Shown in pieces: positions 1 through 8,558 of a DNA stretch of 64,000 nucleotides. Under the pieces are notes generated by a model. That model did not search any database, was not told where the DNA came from, and saw only the letters and a program-made list of their open reading frames with translations. How positions within the stretch are numbered: the stretch's first letter is position 1; each line of letters starts with the position of its first letter. The stretch comes from Alteromonas sp. ASW11-130. GTDB taxonomy: Bacteria > Pseudomonadota > Gammaproteobacteria > Enterobacterales > Alteromonadaceae. A program made the translations under genes and the position numbers. Location of the stretch: positions 40,624 to 104,623 of the forward strand of contig NZ_JAPFRE010000032.1 in the NCBI RefSeq assembly GCF_026183735.1, given 5' to 3'.

Positions 1-1
1 A

Positions 2-613
2 ATAAGCTATTCTCGCTCTGTTACGGGGGGAGAAACAGTAAAAGGAAGTATGGCACGATGGGGCGGTATAATTGTCAATGTGGAAAATAAATCACAAAAA
101 ACGTTTGTAGAAGTAGCACATTTTCCTTTAAATCACTATGGTAAACCTGTAACGAATGAAAATACGGTAGGCCGATTTAAAGCACGTATTAACGGGTTTG
201 TCGATCCCATTATGTTTGAAGAGGGGCGAACCGTAACATTTGTGGGACGTTTAGATGTACCGATGTCGGGAATGGTGGGGGAACAGCCATACATCTACCC
301 CACACTTGCTGTAGATGATTTTTACATCTGGCGTAAAGAATCCGAATATGACGTTTCCACCGTATATTTTAGCTATGGTTTAGGCTGGTATTCTCCCTTT
401 TACTACACGTTCCATCGGCCATATTGGGGAATACATCATTCCAGATATAGAATTATTGAACGAAGGAATAGAGCGCCGGCAGTTTCTACAAGACCGGTCC
501 TAAAAAGGAAAAGTACAACGAAAAGCCGGCCTAGCCCAGACACAATCCGCTCCCGAGTAGAGGAACGGGAATATAAACGCTCGTCAATGCGAAACAGAAG
601 AGACGAGCCCTAA
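2..613 (+). CDS. Slp family outer membrane lipoprotein, 5' end missing
   Basis: The frame is open to the left edge of the window, so the true start, signal peptide and lipobox lie upstream. An internal ATG at 50 is not the start, because family-like sequence precedes it. The visible part carries Slp/YeaY landmarks: RWGGIIVNVEN, then GRFKARINGFVDP, then a GR-VTFVGRL stretch and a GE-PYIYP segment. Slp proteins are starvation-inducible outer membrane lipoproteins of uncertain function. The tail after the Slp domain is unusually basic and arginine-rich (last ~50 residues). In E. coli the paralogue yeaY also lies near fadD, so the position fits. Identification is firm; function is not. Confidence 0.85.
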   Translation: MSYSRSVTGGETVKGSMARWGGIIVNVENKSQKTFVEVAHFPLNHYGKPVTNENTVGRFKARINGFVDPIMFEEGRTVTFVGRLDVPMSGMVGEQPYIYPTLAVDDFYIWRKESEYDVSTVYFSYGLGWYSPFYYTFHRPYWGIHHSRYRIIERRNRAPAVSTRPVLKRKSTTKSRPSPDTIRSRVEEREYKRSSMRNRRDEP

Positions 614-674
614 CGGCAACCTCATGCTTCAATAGGCAAGAGATTGCCGCTGAAATTGGCAAGGAGTGACCGCA

Positions 675-1520
675 TTGAGTATGTTTGAAACTGAATTTCA
701 CGCTGGCCGAATGGTGTTAGGTGGGCTTGAAAATCGCGGACAGGGTAAAACAATAATTGGCTTGCATGGCTATCTTGATAACGCTGCAAGCCTGTCTGTA
801 TTAGCTCCCTTTCTACATGATTATCAATTTATTTCTCTCGATATGGCCGGGCATGGCCGCTCTTCCCATCGCCCGCATGGTGCCCACTATAACCAAATCG
901 ATTATGTTCAAGATTTACACGCTTTTTTTGCTGACAATGATTTCGGTCAGGTTATTTTGATGGGCCATTCCCTGGGTGGGATCGTCGCCACTATTTACGC
1001 AGCGTTGTTTCCAGAGAAAATAGACGCGGTGATCAGTTTGGATGCTTGCGGCCCATTAACGAAACCTGAAGAAACTACTACAGAACAATTACGCGAATCT
1101 GTGTTAAGCAGATTTGAGAAAACCCGTAATCGATTGCGTGTGGTAGATTTTGAGAAGGCCGTTAACGCCCGCTGTAAAATTTCCGATATATCTGCAGACA
1201 ATGCCAGACTGATTATTAGACGTAACTTAACCCAGGATGCCAGTGGACACTGTTTTTGGGCGAGTGATCCTAGGCTCAGAACTAAATCTTCTCTACGCAT
1301 GACTGAAAAGCAGGCAGAAAACCTGATGAAAAATATTCGCTGCCCAGTGTGGTTTGGTGCCGCTTCGAAAAGCTTTAAAGAATTAAGACGCATGTATGAA
1401 AAGCGAGAACCTTGGTTTTCGCAAAGTCAGTTAGTGGAATATGAAGGCGGACATCATATACACATGGAGCAAACTGAGGCGGTAGCCACCGGAATTAAGC
1501 AATTTGTAGAACAATTGTAA
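675..1520 (+). CDS. alpha/beta hydrolase
   Basis: A single-domain alpha/beta hydrolase of about 281 residues. The nucleophile elbow is GHSLGG (Ser about 99), HG near residue 31 is the likely oxyanion segment, and HHIHME near the C terminus supplies the probable catalytic His. No signal peptide is visible, so it should be cytosolic. A GTG at 666 overlaps the AAGGAG ribosome site at 661-666 and cannot be used. TTG 675 sits 8 bases after it and is chosen here; ATG 681 is the alternative. It lies between slp and fadD, an arrangement compatible with an esterase or thioesterase role near fatty acid activation, but the substrate cannot be read from sequence. Confidence 0.85.
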   Translation: MSMFETEFHAGRMVLGGLENRGQGKTIIGLHGYLDNAASLSVLAPFLHDYQFISLDMAGHGRSSHRPHGAHYNQIDYVQDLHAFFADNDFGQVILMGHSLGGIVATIYAALFPEKIDAVISLDACGPLTKPEETTTEQLRESVLSRFEKTRNRLRVVDFEKAVNARCKISDISADNARLIIRRNLTQDASGHCFWASDPRLRTKSSLRMTEKQAENLMKNIRCPVWFGAASKSFKELRRMYEKREPWFSQSQLVEYEGGHHIHMEQTEAVATGIKQFVEQL

Positions 1521-1550
1521 ATAGGATCGTTTATCTTTGCTTGTTCATCC

Positions 1551-1579
1551 TATACTATACGCAAGAAATCAGACCAGTG
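1551..1579 (+). promoter_or_regulatory. fadD promoter -10 and putative FadR operator
   Basis: A TATACT -10-like hexamer lies at 1551-1556. Directly downstream, 1563-1579 read on the minus strand gives CACTGGTCTGATTTCTT. The core CTGGTCTGAT is a strong FadR half-site and is very like an E. coli fadD operator as I recall it. The site would cover the transcription start region, fitting repression. No convincing -35 box is visible. Basis: site seen in sequence, identity by resemblance. Confidence 0.6.
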
Positions 1580-1679
1580 GCCTTCAATGTGTGGTATCGC
1601 CGATAAAAATCTACACTTGAATCTCTCATAAAAATAACGGCCTAGCGTACACAAAATAAGAAAAATGGAAGGAGGTTTC

Positions 1680-3332
1680 GTGGAGAAGACCTGGCTTAAG
1701 TATTATGACGAAAGAGTATCAGCAGAAATAAATCCTGACAGATACAGCTCAATAGTTGATATTTTTGAGCAGTCAATTCAAAACTATGGTGACCAGACGG
1801 CCTATATTAACATGGGGCATTCCATTTCGTTTAATGAGCTGGATAGCTTGTCGGCCAGTTTTGCTGCCTATCTACAAAATAGCGGATTTGAACGTGGCGA
1901 TGCTGTGGCAGTAATGATGCCCAATCTCCTTCAATATCCAGTCGCCATGTTTGGAATATTACGAGCCGGGTTAGTCGTTGTTAATGTCAATCCTCTTTAT
2001 ACCGCAAGAGAGCTAAAACATCAGCTTAACGACGCGAATGTGAAAGCTATTGTCATTGTCGAAAACTTTGCCAGTACGCTCGAGGAGGTGGTAAAGGATA
2101 CCAAAGTAGAGCAAATCTTACTGACCTCGCTTGGTGATATGTTACCGGCACCTAAGCGCTGGATTGTTAATGCGGTAGTTAAACATGTTAAAAAAATGGT
2201 GCCGTCGTTTTCGTTACCGGCGGCTAAGTCGTTTAAATCAGCACTCAAAGAAGGCGAAGGAAAAAGCTATTCCAAGCCTGAAATCACGGGAGATGATTTA
2301 GCGTTTTTACAATATACTGGCGGTACGACGGGTGTCTCAAAAGGCGCGATGCTGACGCATCGTAATATGATTGCCAACCTGGAACAGGTGTCAGGTATAC
2401 TGGAAACAGCGATTGAGCCGGGTAAAGATTTAGTCGTTACCGCGCTACCGCTTTACCATATATTTGCGTTACTAGCGAACTGCCTGTTGTTCCTAAAATG
2501 TGGTTGTCCGAACCTGTTGATTACGAATCCACGTGATATGCCAGGTTTTGTCAAAGAACTCGAAAAGTATCCGTTTGCTATTCTGCCGGGTGTAAATACG
2601 CTGTTTAATGGTTTGTTAAATACACCTGGGTTCAATGAACTAGATTTCTCGAAGTTCAAATTTGGATTAGGTGGGGGTATGGCTGTACAACGACCCGTCG
2701 CCGAGAAATGGCAAAAAGTAACGGGAACAGTTTTGTTAGAAGGGTATGGTTTAACCGAGTGTTCACCTGTAGTCACTGTTAATCCGCCGCAAATAGAAGC
2801 GTATAAAGGCTCCATCGGTTTACCAGTGCCATCCACTGACATTATGTTGGTTGATGAAGATGGCAATGAAGTAGCAATGGGCGAACCCGGCGAAATGTGG
2901 GTCAAAGGCCCACAAGTAATGCGCGGCTATTTAAATAGACAAGCGGCTACAGATGAAATTTTAAAAGACGGTTGGTTAGCCACTGGGGATATTGCTACTG
3001 TCGACGAGCAGGGGTATTTCTACATAGTTGATCGGAAGAAAGATATGATTCTGGTATCCGGTTTTAATGTCTTCCCTAACGAAATTGAAGAAGTAGCGGC
3101 TATGCATGAAGACGTGGTAGAAGCGGCGGCAGTGGGGGAACCCCATGAAGCCAGCGGGGAGATTGTGAAGCTGTTCGTGGTGAAAAAAAATCCTAATCTA
3201 ACAGAAGAAGATATCATTGCCCATTGTAAGTCGCATTTGACAGGATACAAAGTCCCTAAAAAAGTCTTGTTCAAAGACGAGTTGCCAAAAACAAACGTCG
3301 GAAAAATTTTGCGAAGAGAACTTCGCGATTAA
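1680..3332 (+). CDS. fadD: long-chain-fatty-acid--CoA ligase FadD
   Basis: An AMP-forming acyl-CoA synthetase of about 550 residues that activates imported long-chain fatty acids to acyl-CoA at the inner membrane for beta-oxidation and lipid synthesis. The AMP-binding P-loop is [13 protein letters not shown], the second motif is GYGLTECSP, and the fatty-acid signature region DGWLATGDI is followed by [20 protein letters not shown]. It aligns closely with E. coli FadD from the first residues ([21 protein letters not shown] against its N terminus). That alignment supports GTG 1680, 4 bases after GGAGG, rather than ATG 1665, which lies before the ribosome site. A FadR-like operator precedes it and fadR lies 8 kb away. 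A hairpin follows at 3343. Confidence 0.97.
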   Translation: MEKTWLKYYDERVSAEINPDRYSSIVDIFEQSIQNYGDQTAYINMGHSISFNELDSLSASFAAYLQNSGFERGDAVAVMMPNLLQYPVAMFGILRAGLVVVNVNPLYTARELKHQLNDANVKAIVIVENFASTLEEVVKDTKVEQILLTSLGDMLPAPKRWIVNAVVKHVKKMVPSFSLPAAKSFKSALKEGEGKSYSKPEITGDDLAFLQYTGGTTGVSKGAMLTHRNMIANLEQVSGILETAIEPGKDLVVTALPLYHIFALLANCLLFLKCGCPNLLITNPRDMPGFVKELEKYPFAILPGVNTLFNGLLNTPGFNELDFSKFKFGLGGGMAVQRPVAEKWQKVTGTVLLEGYGLTECSPVVTVNPPQIEAYKGSIGLPVPSTDIMLVDEDGNEVAMGEPGEMWVKGPQVMRGYLNRQAATDEILKDGWLATGDIATVDEQGYFYIVDRKKDMILVSGFNVFPNEIEEVAAMHEDVVEAAAVGEPHEASGEIVKLFVVKKNPNLTEEDIIAHCKSHLTGYKVPKKVLFKDELPKTNVGKILRRELRD

Positions 3333-3342
3333 TACCAGTAGA

Positions 3343-3370
3343 GTGATGCGGTGAATTCCGCATCACGTTT
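3343..3370 (+). terminator. hairpin after fadD
   Basis: A perfect 9-bp stem GTGATGCGG / CCGCATCAC (3343-3351 and 3358-3366) with a 6-base loop starts 10 bases after the fadD stop. The following GTTTCAT is only weakly T-rich, so it may be an attenuated or protein-assisted terminator. Confidence 0.6.
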
Positions 3371-3424
3371 CATCATATCGATGGTTGTAATTCAATACTC
3401 GTTAAGGTATTAAGTCATGGTATT

Positions 3425-3482
3425 ACTTTTTACTTTTTACTTTTTACTTTTTACTTTTTGCTTTTTACTTTTTACTTTTTAC
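3425..3482 (+). repeat. heptanucleotide tandem repeat upstream of rnd
   Basis: ACTTTTT is repeated with a strict 7-bp period, 8 copies from 3425 to 3480, with one A-to-G change at 3460. It lies 53 bases before the rnd start, in the only promoter-bearing space between fadD and rnd. Such arrays are prone to slipped-strand length change and could alter promoter spacing. Whether length varies is unknown. Confidence 0.9.
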
Positions 3483-3534
3483 GCTTAGCGGGTCCCGTTT
3501 GAGCTCACATAATTCTCATAGCCAGTAATTTACT

Positions 3535-4725
3535 ATGCATTATCAACTTATTAGTGATGATCGGTCGTTAGCCGATGTATGCCGCCGAGCATCAAACCAC
3601 CGTAATATTGCGCTGGATACAGAATTTGTTAGAACCCGCACGTTAACTCCACAGCTAGGTTTAATTCAATTGTATGATGGCGAGCAACTGGTCCTCATTG
3701 ATCCCTTGCCTATCAACGATTTTACACCGTTCGTGGACCTGATCCGAAATCAGGAGATTACTAAAATATTGCACTCCTGCTCAGAAGATATAGAAGCTTT
3801 TTTAACCTTCTTCGGAGTAGCACCTAGCCCTATATTTGATACGCAGTTTGCTGCGAATATTCTGGGTTTGGGAGCAACGATTGGCTATGGCAGATTAATT
3901 GACGAACTCTTAGGGATACAGCTTGATAAAGGCGAAGCACGTACTGACTGGCTTGCAAGACCATTAAGCGAAAAGCAGTTACATTACGCGGCGAACGATG
4001 TTCTCTATTTATTGCCAGCCTATGACAAACTAGCCACCCAAGTAGATGAATTAAACAAGCGTGACTGGGTCGTAGAGGAAATTTCTTATCTTACGACCAA
4101 AAAGAAGGCTCAACTTCCTTCCGAGTGGGCGTATTTACAAGTAAAAAATAATTGGAAGCTGAACCAAAAACAGATTTATGTATTAAAAAATCTTGCTTCA
4201 TGGCGACTCGAGCGTGCCCGCGAAAAAGATATGGCATTAAATTTTGTTATTAAAGAAACATCACTAATCGATTTGGTACAAATTCTGCCTACTGATAAAT
4301 TGCAACTAGCCAAAATACCTGGTATCGCACCGCAAGTAGTGCGTAAACAGGGGGATACGTTGCTCGCAGTAATAAAAACTGCGGTAGAAAAATTTGATCA
4401 GCTTGAAGATAACGAAAAGCCCGATCGAATAAAGCGTTTAATTGATGTTCACGCATACAAAAAATACGCTGCAGATCTGAAAGCTCTTGCACTTAATATA
4501 GCTGAGAGCAAAAATGTCCAGGTTGAAGTGCTTGCATCAAAAAAACAGATAAACCAACTGCTCAAGTGGTGGTGGTTCGATGAAGATGAGACCTCTGCTC
4601 AAGGTCTCGCCCCCGATTTGCTCAGTGGATGGAGAGGTAAACTTTTTTCAGCCGGAGTTATTGAGTTGCTCGGTGATATTCCTGATAACAAACGTCACCT
4701 GTTGGATACGTCAGTGTTGGTGTAA
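3535..4725 (+). CDS. rnd: ribonuclease D
   Basis: A 396-residue 3'-5' exoribonuclease of the DEDDy class that trims tRNA and other stable RNA 3' ends. Metal ligands are visible: ALDTEF (D28, E30), SCSEDIE (D85) and the final YAAND (Y151, D155). Two HRDC-type helical regions follow from about residue 205. The length is close to E. coli Rnd (375), with a slightly longer C terminus. The ATG at 3535 gives the expected N terminus HYQLISDDRSL. It follows fadD as in E. coli but has its own upstream space containing a heptamer repeat. Confidence 0.95.
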   Translation: MHYQLISDDRSLADVCRRASNHRNIALDTEFVRTRTLTPQLGLIQLYDGEQLVLIDPLPINDFTPFVDLIRNQEITKILHSCSEDIEAFLTFFGVAPSPIFDTQFAANILGLGATIGYGRLIDELLGIQLDKGEARTDWLARPLSEKQLHYAANDVLYLLPAYDKLATQVDELNKRDWVVEEISYLTTKKKAQLPSEWAYLQVKNNWKLNQKQIYVLKNLASWRLERAREKDMALNFVIKETSLIDLVQILPTDKLQLAKIPGIAPQVVRKQGDTLLAVIKTAVEKFDQLEDNEKPDRIKRLIDVHAYKKYAADLKALALNIAESKNVQVEVLASKKQINQLLKWWWFDEDETSAQGLAPDLLSGWRGKLFSAGVIELLGDIPDNKRHLLDTSVLV

Positions 4726-4758
4726 TATATCTATTAATCCCTTCTGAGAGTGAATTCT

Positions 4759-5049
4759 ATGCTATGTGCGGTCTATAAAACCCTACGAAAAGAGGGTATG
4801 TATTTATATCTACCTAAAAAAGATAACTTTAATGATGTGCCTGAATCACTAATGAAAAGCTTTGGTAAGCCTCAATTTGTTATGTTAGTGGCTGTAGAAA
4901 AACATGCAAAAGTCGCAGGTGTGCACGCTGATACGTTGAAAAAAGCATTGGCTGAAGAAGGATACTATCTGCAGATGCCAGCGCAGTTAGAAAATTGGTT
5001 GGGCGAACACCGAGAGAGCCTGGGCTTACCACGAAAAGTTGAAGAGTAA
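4759..5049 (+). CDS. ycgL: YcgL domain protein
   Basis: A 96-residue small conserved gammaproteobacterial protein. Matches to the YcgL family include LCAVYKT, MYLYLPKKD, VPE-LMK-FG-PQ and GYYLQMPAQ. ATG 4759 is preferred because GAGAG at 4746-4750 is suitably spaced; the GTG at 4750 overlaps that site. Its molecular role is not established. In E. coli ycgL, ycgM and ycgN are adjacent near minC; here the same three occur with an MltB-like gene inserted between ycgL and ycgM and without min genes. Confidence 0.92.
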   Translation: MLCAVYKTLRKEGMYLYLPKKDNFNDVPESLMKSFGKPQFVMLVAVEKHAKVAGVHADTLKKALAEEGYYLQMPAQLENWLGEHRESLGLPRKVEE

Positions 5050-5060
5050 AGTTGATCTAT

Positions 5061-6053
5061 ATGCGCCACCTTAAGTTCGTATGCAGTTTCCTGTCACTTT
5101 GCTGTTTGTTTTCCGTTGCTTGGGCAGCGGATACAAAGTCAGAAGCGGGTTTTAATGAGTATGTGAAAGGTCTGAAGGACGAAGCTTTAACACAAGGTTT
5201 CGACCAACAGTTGGTCAACGATGCTCTGAGCCATATCCAGTATCGACCTACGGTTATTAAAGCTGACAAAAACCAGCCCGAACGAAAAATTACACTCGAC
5301 TCTTATCTGGCAACGCGCGTACCAGATTGGAAAGTTAAACAAGCCGTTGAATTATATGAGTCTCATCATGCGCTGCTTACAGAAATTGGCACTAAGTACG
5401 GTGTTCAGCCCCGCTTCATTGTGGCTTTATGGGGGAACGAGTCAAATTTTGGTAAAATTCAAGGCAGCCATGATGTACTGTCCGCGTTGGCGTCGCTAGC
5501 GTACGAGGGCCGTCGCGAAACATTGTTTAAGAAACAGTTTTTTGCTGCACTAACTATTTTAGCGGAAGGACACACTTCGCTGGAGGTATTTAAGGGCTCC
5601 TGGGCGGGCGCGATGGGGCAAAGTCAGTTCATGCCCACCTCTTTTTTAACCTACGCAGTGGATTACGATGGTGATGGTCGAAAAGATATTTGGAATAGCT
5701 ATGCTGACGTATTCGCTTCAATTGCTAATTATCTTTCGTCTGAGGGATGGAACGAAAAATATACATGGGGCAGACAGGTTAAACTTATGGATGAGAAGGC
5801 ACTTCAGTACGCAGGATTAGATAAAAACAACTTCATGCCTCTGTCTACCTGGCAACGACGTGGTGTACGCCGATATGATGAACAAAACTTGCCAGCTGTG
5901 CCCATCAATGCATCGCTCATTATGCCAGATGGCGAGGAGGGGCGTATTTATCTGGTCTACAATAATTTTCATACCTTGATGCGGTGGAACCGTTCCTCTT
6001 ACTTCGGAGTGGCAGTAGGTTATCTGTCAGATCGCATCAAACGGGGATACTAG
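5061..6053 (+). CDS. MltB-like lytic murein transglycosylase
   Basis: A periplasmic peptidoglycan lytic transglycosylase of about 330 residues that cleaves the MurNAc-GlcNAc bond to form anhydro-muropeptides. A signal peptide spans the first 22 residues with an AWA-AD cleavage site. No lipobox is evident, so it is probably soluble. The catalytic region is LWGNESNFG (Glu about 127), followed by GSWAGAMGQSQFMP and a Ca-binding-like DYDGDGRKDIW loop, all typical of MltB. There is no C-terminal peptidoglycan-binding domain. ATG 5061 is used; TTG 5052 has no advantage. The stop is 2 bases from the ycgM ATG, indicating co-translation. Confidence 0.92.
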   Translation: MRHLKFVCSFLSLCCLFSVAWAADTKSEAGFNEYVKGLKDEALTQGFDQQLVNDALSHIQYRPTVIKADKNQPERKITLDSYLATRVPDWKVKQAVELYESHHALLTEIGTKYGVQPRFIVALWGNESNFGKIQGSHDVLSALASLAYEGRRETLFKKQFFAALTILAEGHTSLEVFKGSWAGAMGQSQFMPTSFLTYAVDYDGDGRKDIWNSYADVFASIANYLSSEGWNEKYTWGRQVKLMDEKALQYAGLDKNNFMPLSTWQRRGVRRYDEQNLPAVPINASLIMPDGEEGRIYLVYNNFHTLMRWNRSSYFGVAVGYLSDRIKRGY

Positions 6054-6055
6054 TG

Positions 6056-6733
6056 ATGTACCAACATAGGAATAGTGCGGGTGGGGTGATTGACCTTCCT
6101 GCTAATAAAGTTGTCTGCGTGGGCAAAAATTATCAGGATCATATCGACGAAATGAACAAGCATTTCCGTTCATCTGATTCTGCTGAACCTTTGTTATTTA
6201 TGAAGCCGCTAAATTCGCTCTGTGCTTTAGAGCAGACTGTCAAAATTCCTGATGATAAAGGCGCATGTCATAATGAGGTAGAGGTAGCAATACTATTACA
6301 GCGTAGGCTTTGTCGTTGTGACGACGCCAAGGAAGCTGAGCAAGCTATTTGGGGCCTTGGTGTAGCACTCGATCTGACGTTACGAGATATTCAGCTAAAA
6401 CTTAAAAAAGCCGGTCATCCGTGGGAACGATCTAAATCATTTGATGGTAGCTGTCCAATTTCCTCTTTCGCACCTAAGTCTCAGTTTCAATGTCTCAATA
6501 ATATCGACTTTAGTCTTGAGGTAAACGAATCTATTCGGCAGAAGGGCAATACTAAAGATATGTTAGTGGGTATCGTTGAATTGCTCATGAAGATGTCTCA
6601 TGCCTTTACTCTGGATGTTGGTGACATCATTTTGACGGGGACACCAAGTGGAGTAGGTCCTTTACTTAAAGGAGACACATTACGTGTTAAAATGGCTCAC
6701 CATTTCGATATCCAAACTCAAGTGATCTGCTAA
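6056..6733 (+). CDS. ycgM: fumarylacetoacetate hydrolase family protein (YcgM type)
   Basis: A 225-residue FAHD1-like enzyme whose relatives hydrolyse acylpyruvates or decarboxylate oxaloacetate in the cytosol. Family marks are KVVCVGKNYQDHI, PLLFMKP, the metal ligands in CHNEVEVAILL (H-E-E), and the C-terminal ILTGTPSGVGPL loop. ATG 6056 starts 2 bases after the transglycosylase stop. An earlier in-frame ATG at 5984 would overlap that gene by 70 bases and add non-family residues. The stop overlaps the ycgN ATG by one base. Confidence 0.9.
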   Translation: MYQHRNSAGGVIDLPANKVVCVGKNYQDHIDEMNKHFRSSDSAEPLLFMKPLNSLCALEQTVKIPDDKGACHNEVEVAILLQRRLCRCDDAKEAEQAIWGLGVALDLTLRDIQLKLKKAGHPWERSKSFDGSCPISSFAPKSQFQCLNNIDFSLEVNESIRQKGNTKDMLVGIVELLMKMSHAFTLDVGDIILTGTPSGVGPLLKGDTLRVKMAHHFDIQTQVIC

Positions 6734-7227
6734 TGACTAAGCCATTCTGGGAAACTAAAAAACTAGAGGACATGACAGAAACAGAGTGGGAGTCTCTGTG
6801 TGACGGATGTGCAAAGTGCTGTTTGCATAAATTCATCGATGATGACTCTGTAGAGGAGGCTACACCAACTGGTCAAATTGAGTCTCACGAAAAGGTGCAT
6901 TACACTAATATAGTATGCGATTTACTTAACACTAAAAGCTGTAGTTGTACTCAATACGCAGAGCGAACCCGACTGGTCCCCGATTGCGTTAAACTTACCA
7001 AAGAAAATCTTAAAGACATCTTTTTTATGCCTACCAGTTGTAGCTATCGCAGGCTCTATGAGGGCAGGGGTCTACCGTCTTGGCATCCTCTTCTAAATGC
7101 AGGAAGAAAGTCTGCTATGCACAAGCAAGGTATGTCGGTAAGGGGTAAAACAGTATTCGAACATCAAGTAGATTTAGAGCAGTTCGAGGATTATATTGCC
7201 TTGTGGCCATTGGAAGATTTGGACTAA
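6733..7227 (+). CDS. ycgN: YcgN, cysteine-rich UPF0260 protein
   Basis: A 164-residue protein of the YcgN/UPF0260 (YkgJ-like) family. Cysteines are arranged as CDGCAKCCLH near residue 25, then VCDLL, SCSC, PDC and TSCSYR, consistent with binding of a metal or Fe-S cluster. FFMP-SC-YR and LP-WHPL are family motifs. Start ATG overlaps the ycgM stop by one base. Function is undefined. Last gene of the ycgL-ycgN group. Confidence 0.92.
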   Translation: MTKPFWETKKLEDMTETEWESLCDGCAKCCLHKFIDDDSVEEATPTGQIESHEKVHYTNIVCDLLNTKSCSCTQYAERTRLVPDCVKLTKENLKDIFFMPTSCSYRRLYEGRGLPSWHPLLNAGRKSAMHKQGMSVRGKTVFEHQVDLEQFEDYIALWPLEDLD

Positions 7228-7440
7228 TGTATAACCATGTTCATCCCTACTGGTCTTTAAAATCTAGATAGATAATAAACTGACGTTTTTCCGGCCACAT
7301 TATTTCTAAATGTAACTCGCCTAATTGCAGCGTTAGCTCCTGTTATACGTAAACGGATGGTCTCGATGGCCTCAAGTGCGCAGCAGCGTCTGTGGCTGAC
7401 AGTTATAGTAGGGTATGCTCCAACCGACAACGACAAATGT

Positions 7441-7454
7441 GGGGGGGGGGGGGG
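7441..7454 (+). repeat. G14 homopolymer
   Basis: Fourteen consecutive G. Such runs are unstable by slippage and are also prone to sequencing error. It lies in non-coding or decayed DNA, with no intact gene whose frame it would switch. Confidence 0.95.
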
Positions 7455-7940
7455 CGATAGCTACGATTCTAACTTATCCCCTTTTTTCTGCGTACACATC
7501 AAGCCTCACTCACTATACATACCTTTCAACGCACAATCAGTAGTGTTTTCACTTTTTAATGATTACCCCGTTTGTGAAGATGAGCTTGTGCTTTACATCT
7601 AGGACACTTTCTTTCAATACATTGGGGACACTGATTCAAATGCAGCGCAAATAACGATATGGGGTCCCCCTTAGGATGCCCCATTAAGTTACGCTATCGG
7701 AACGATAGACTGGTGATGTAGAGGCAACTTACACTTTATCCCCATGGGGGCCTATTGTGAACGTGGACGCGACGAGGCCTTATACTCCGCATTCCGCTAT
7801 ATTTGATAATATTCAAACTGTGACGCTTGATTGGAAAGAATTGGTCAAAAAACATCTGGAGATGTTGAGCACTCCTGACACAGTTAGGGGATAGGGCGTA
7901 CAGTGTTAAACTTTTAAAATGATTAAAGTGTATCTGCTGC

Positions 7941-7971
7941 AAAAGCATCGAATGGTAAGCCCGATGCTTTT
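7941..7971. terminator. bidirectional hairpin 3' of the GNAT gene
   Basis: AAAAGCATCG (7941-7950) pairs with CGATGCTTTT (7962-7971) around an 11-base loop. T runs on both strands let it serve leftward transcripts from nhaB-dsbB-GNAT and any rightward transcript from the gene-poor region. Confidence 0.7.
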
Positions 7972-8009
7972 ATCAATATATTTGCAGAAAGAGATGGTTA
8001 TAAATTTTG

Positions 8010-8558
8010 CTAGGCTGTTAATCGAAATAAAAAAGCATCACGGCCGAATACGCGTTTTTGACACAGTCCTTCTTTTTCGGCGTTAAGCTTTTGAGCTACA
8101 CGTATACTGGCCTTGTTAGTTGGTTCGACTAATATTTCAAGTCTCACTAATTTCATCTGTTCAAAAGCGAGTTTGATCAGTCGTTGGTTCAAGGCCACTG
8201 CTAATCCCCTACCGGTAGCGTCAGGTCTGATCCAAAAACCTAAATTTGCGTTAAGGTGAATGGGATGTATGTAGTTAATTACGCCCATCCCGAAACATAT
8301 GGGGCCGTTCATTAGTACGTAGGCTAAACCATAATTTTGTTTACGGCTTAGTTCTAGTGCTGCCACGCACTGTCTTGCTGCAGGCAGCGTTACGGGGCAC
8401 AAACTTGTACCAAGCCATGGACGAATAGATTCAACAGATTTTTGGCCTGCTTCACATAATGGGTCCACATGTTTTGAAGCTATGCGCTCAATTGTTAGCG
8501 GGCCTTCAATCGTCTGTATAGCGGGAAGTCTGCTAGGTAGGATTGAAAGGTCTATCAA
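8010..8558 (-). CDS. GNAT family N-acetyltransferase (RimJ/RimL-like)
   Basis: A 182-residue acetyltransferase. The acetyl-CoA binding segment is WIRPDATGRGLA (R-x-x-G-x-G/A type), preceded by GFGV-like strand residues and followed by LVRLEILVEPTNKASIRVAQKLNAEKEG, typical of the ribosomal-protein/aminoglycoside RimJ-type subfamily. The acceptor substrate is unknown. The start overlaps the dsbB stop by 4 bases (ATGA), so it is translationally coupled to dsbB as the last gene of nhaB-dsbB-GNAT. Confidence 0.88.
   Translation of the reverse strand: MIDLSILPSRLPAIQTIEGPLTIERIASKHVDPLCEAGQKSVESIRPWLGTSLCPVTLPAARQCVAALELSRKQNYGLAYVLMNGPICFGMGVINYIHPIHLNANLGFWIRPDATGRGLAVALNQRLIKLAFEQMKLVRLEILVEPTNKASIRVAQKLNAEKEGLCQKRVFGRDAFLFRLTA

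Larger units (their letters stand above)
7228..8009. other. gene-poor intergenic region with a decayed-looking interior
   Basis: No supported gene. It holds a run of 14 G at 7441-7454 and an open frame at 7709-7894 (+) that lacks a good start but ends in plausible protein sequence (TLDWKELVKKHLEMLSTP), possibly the 3' remnant of a lost gene. A short frame across the G tract (7357-7602) looks non-coding. A hairpin at 7941-7971 closes the region. Confidence 0.5.

Noticed and set aside
1665..1679. ATG 1665 as the fadD start
   Set aside because: It lies before the GGAGG ribosome site, and alignment with E. coli FadD begins at GTG 1680.
7357..7602. 81-residue frame crossing the G14 tract
   Set aside because: Glycine run comes only from the homopolymer; no ribosome site, no recognisable domain, and low-complexity content.
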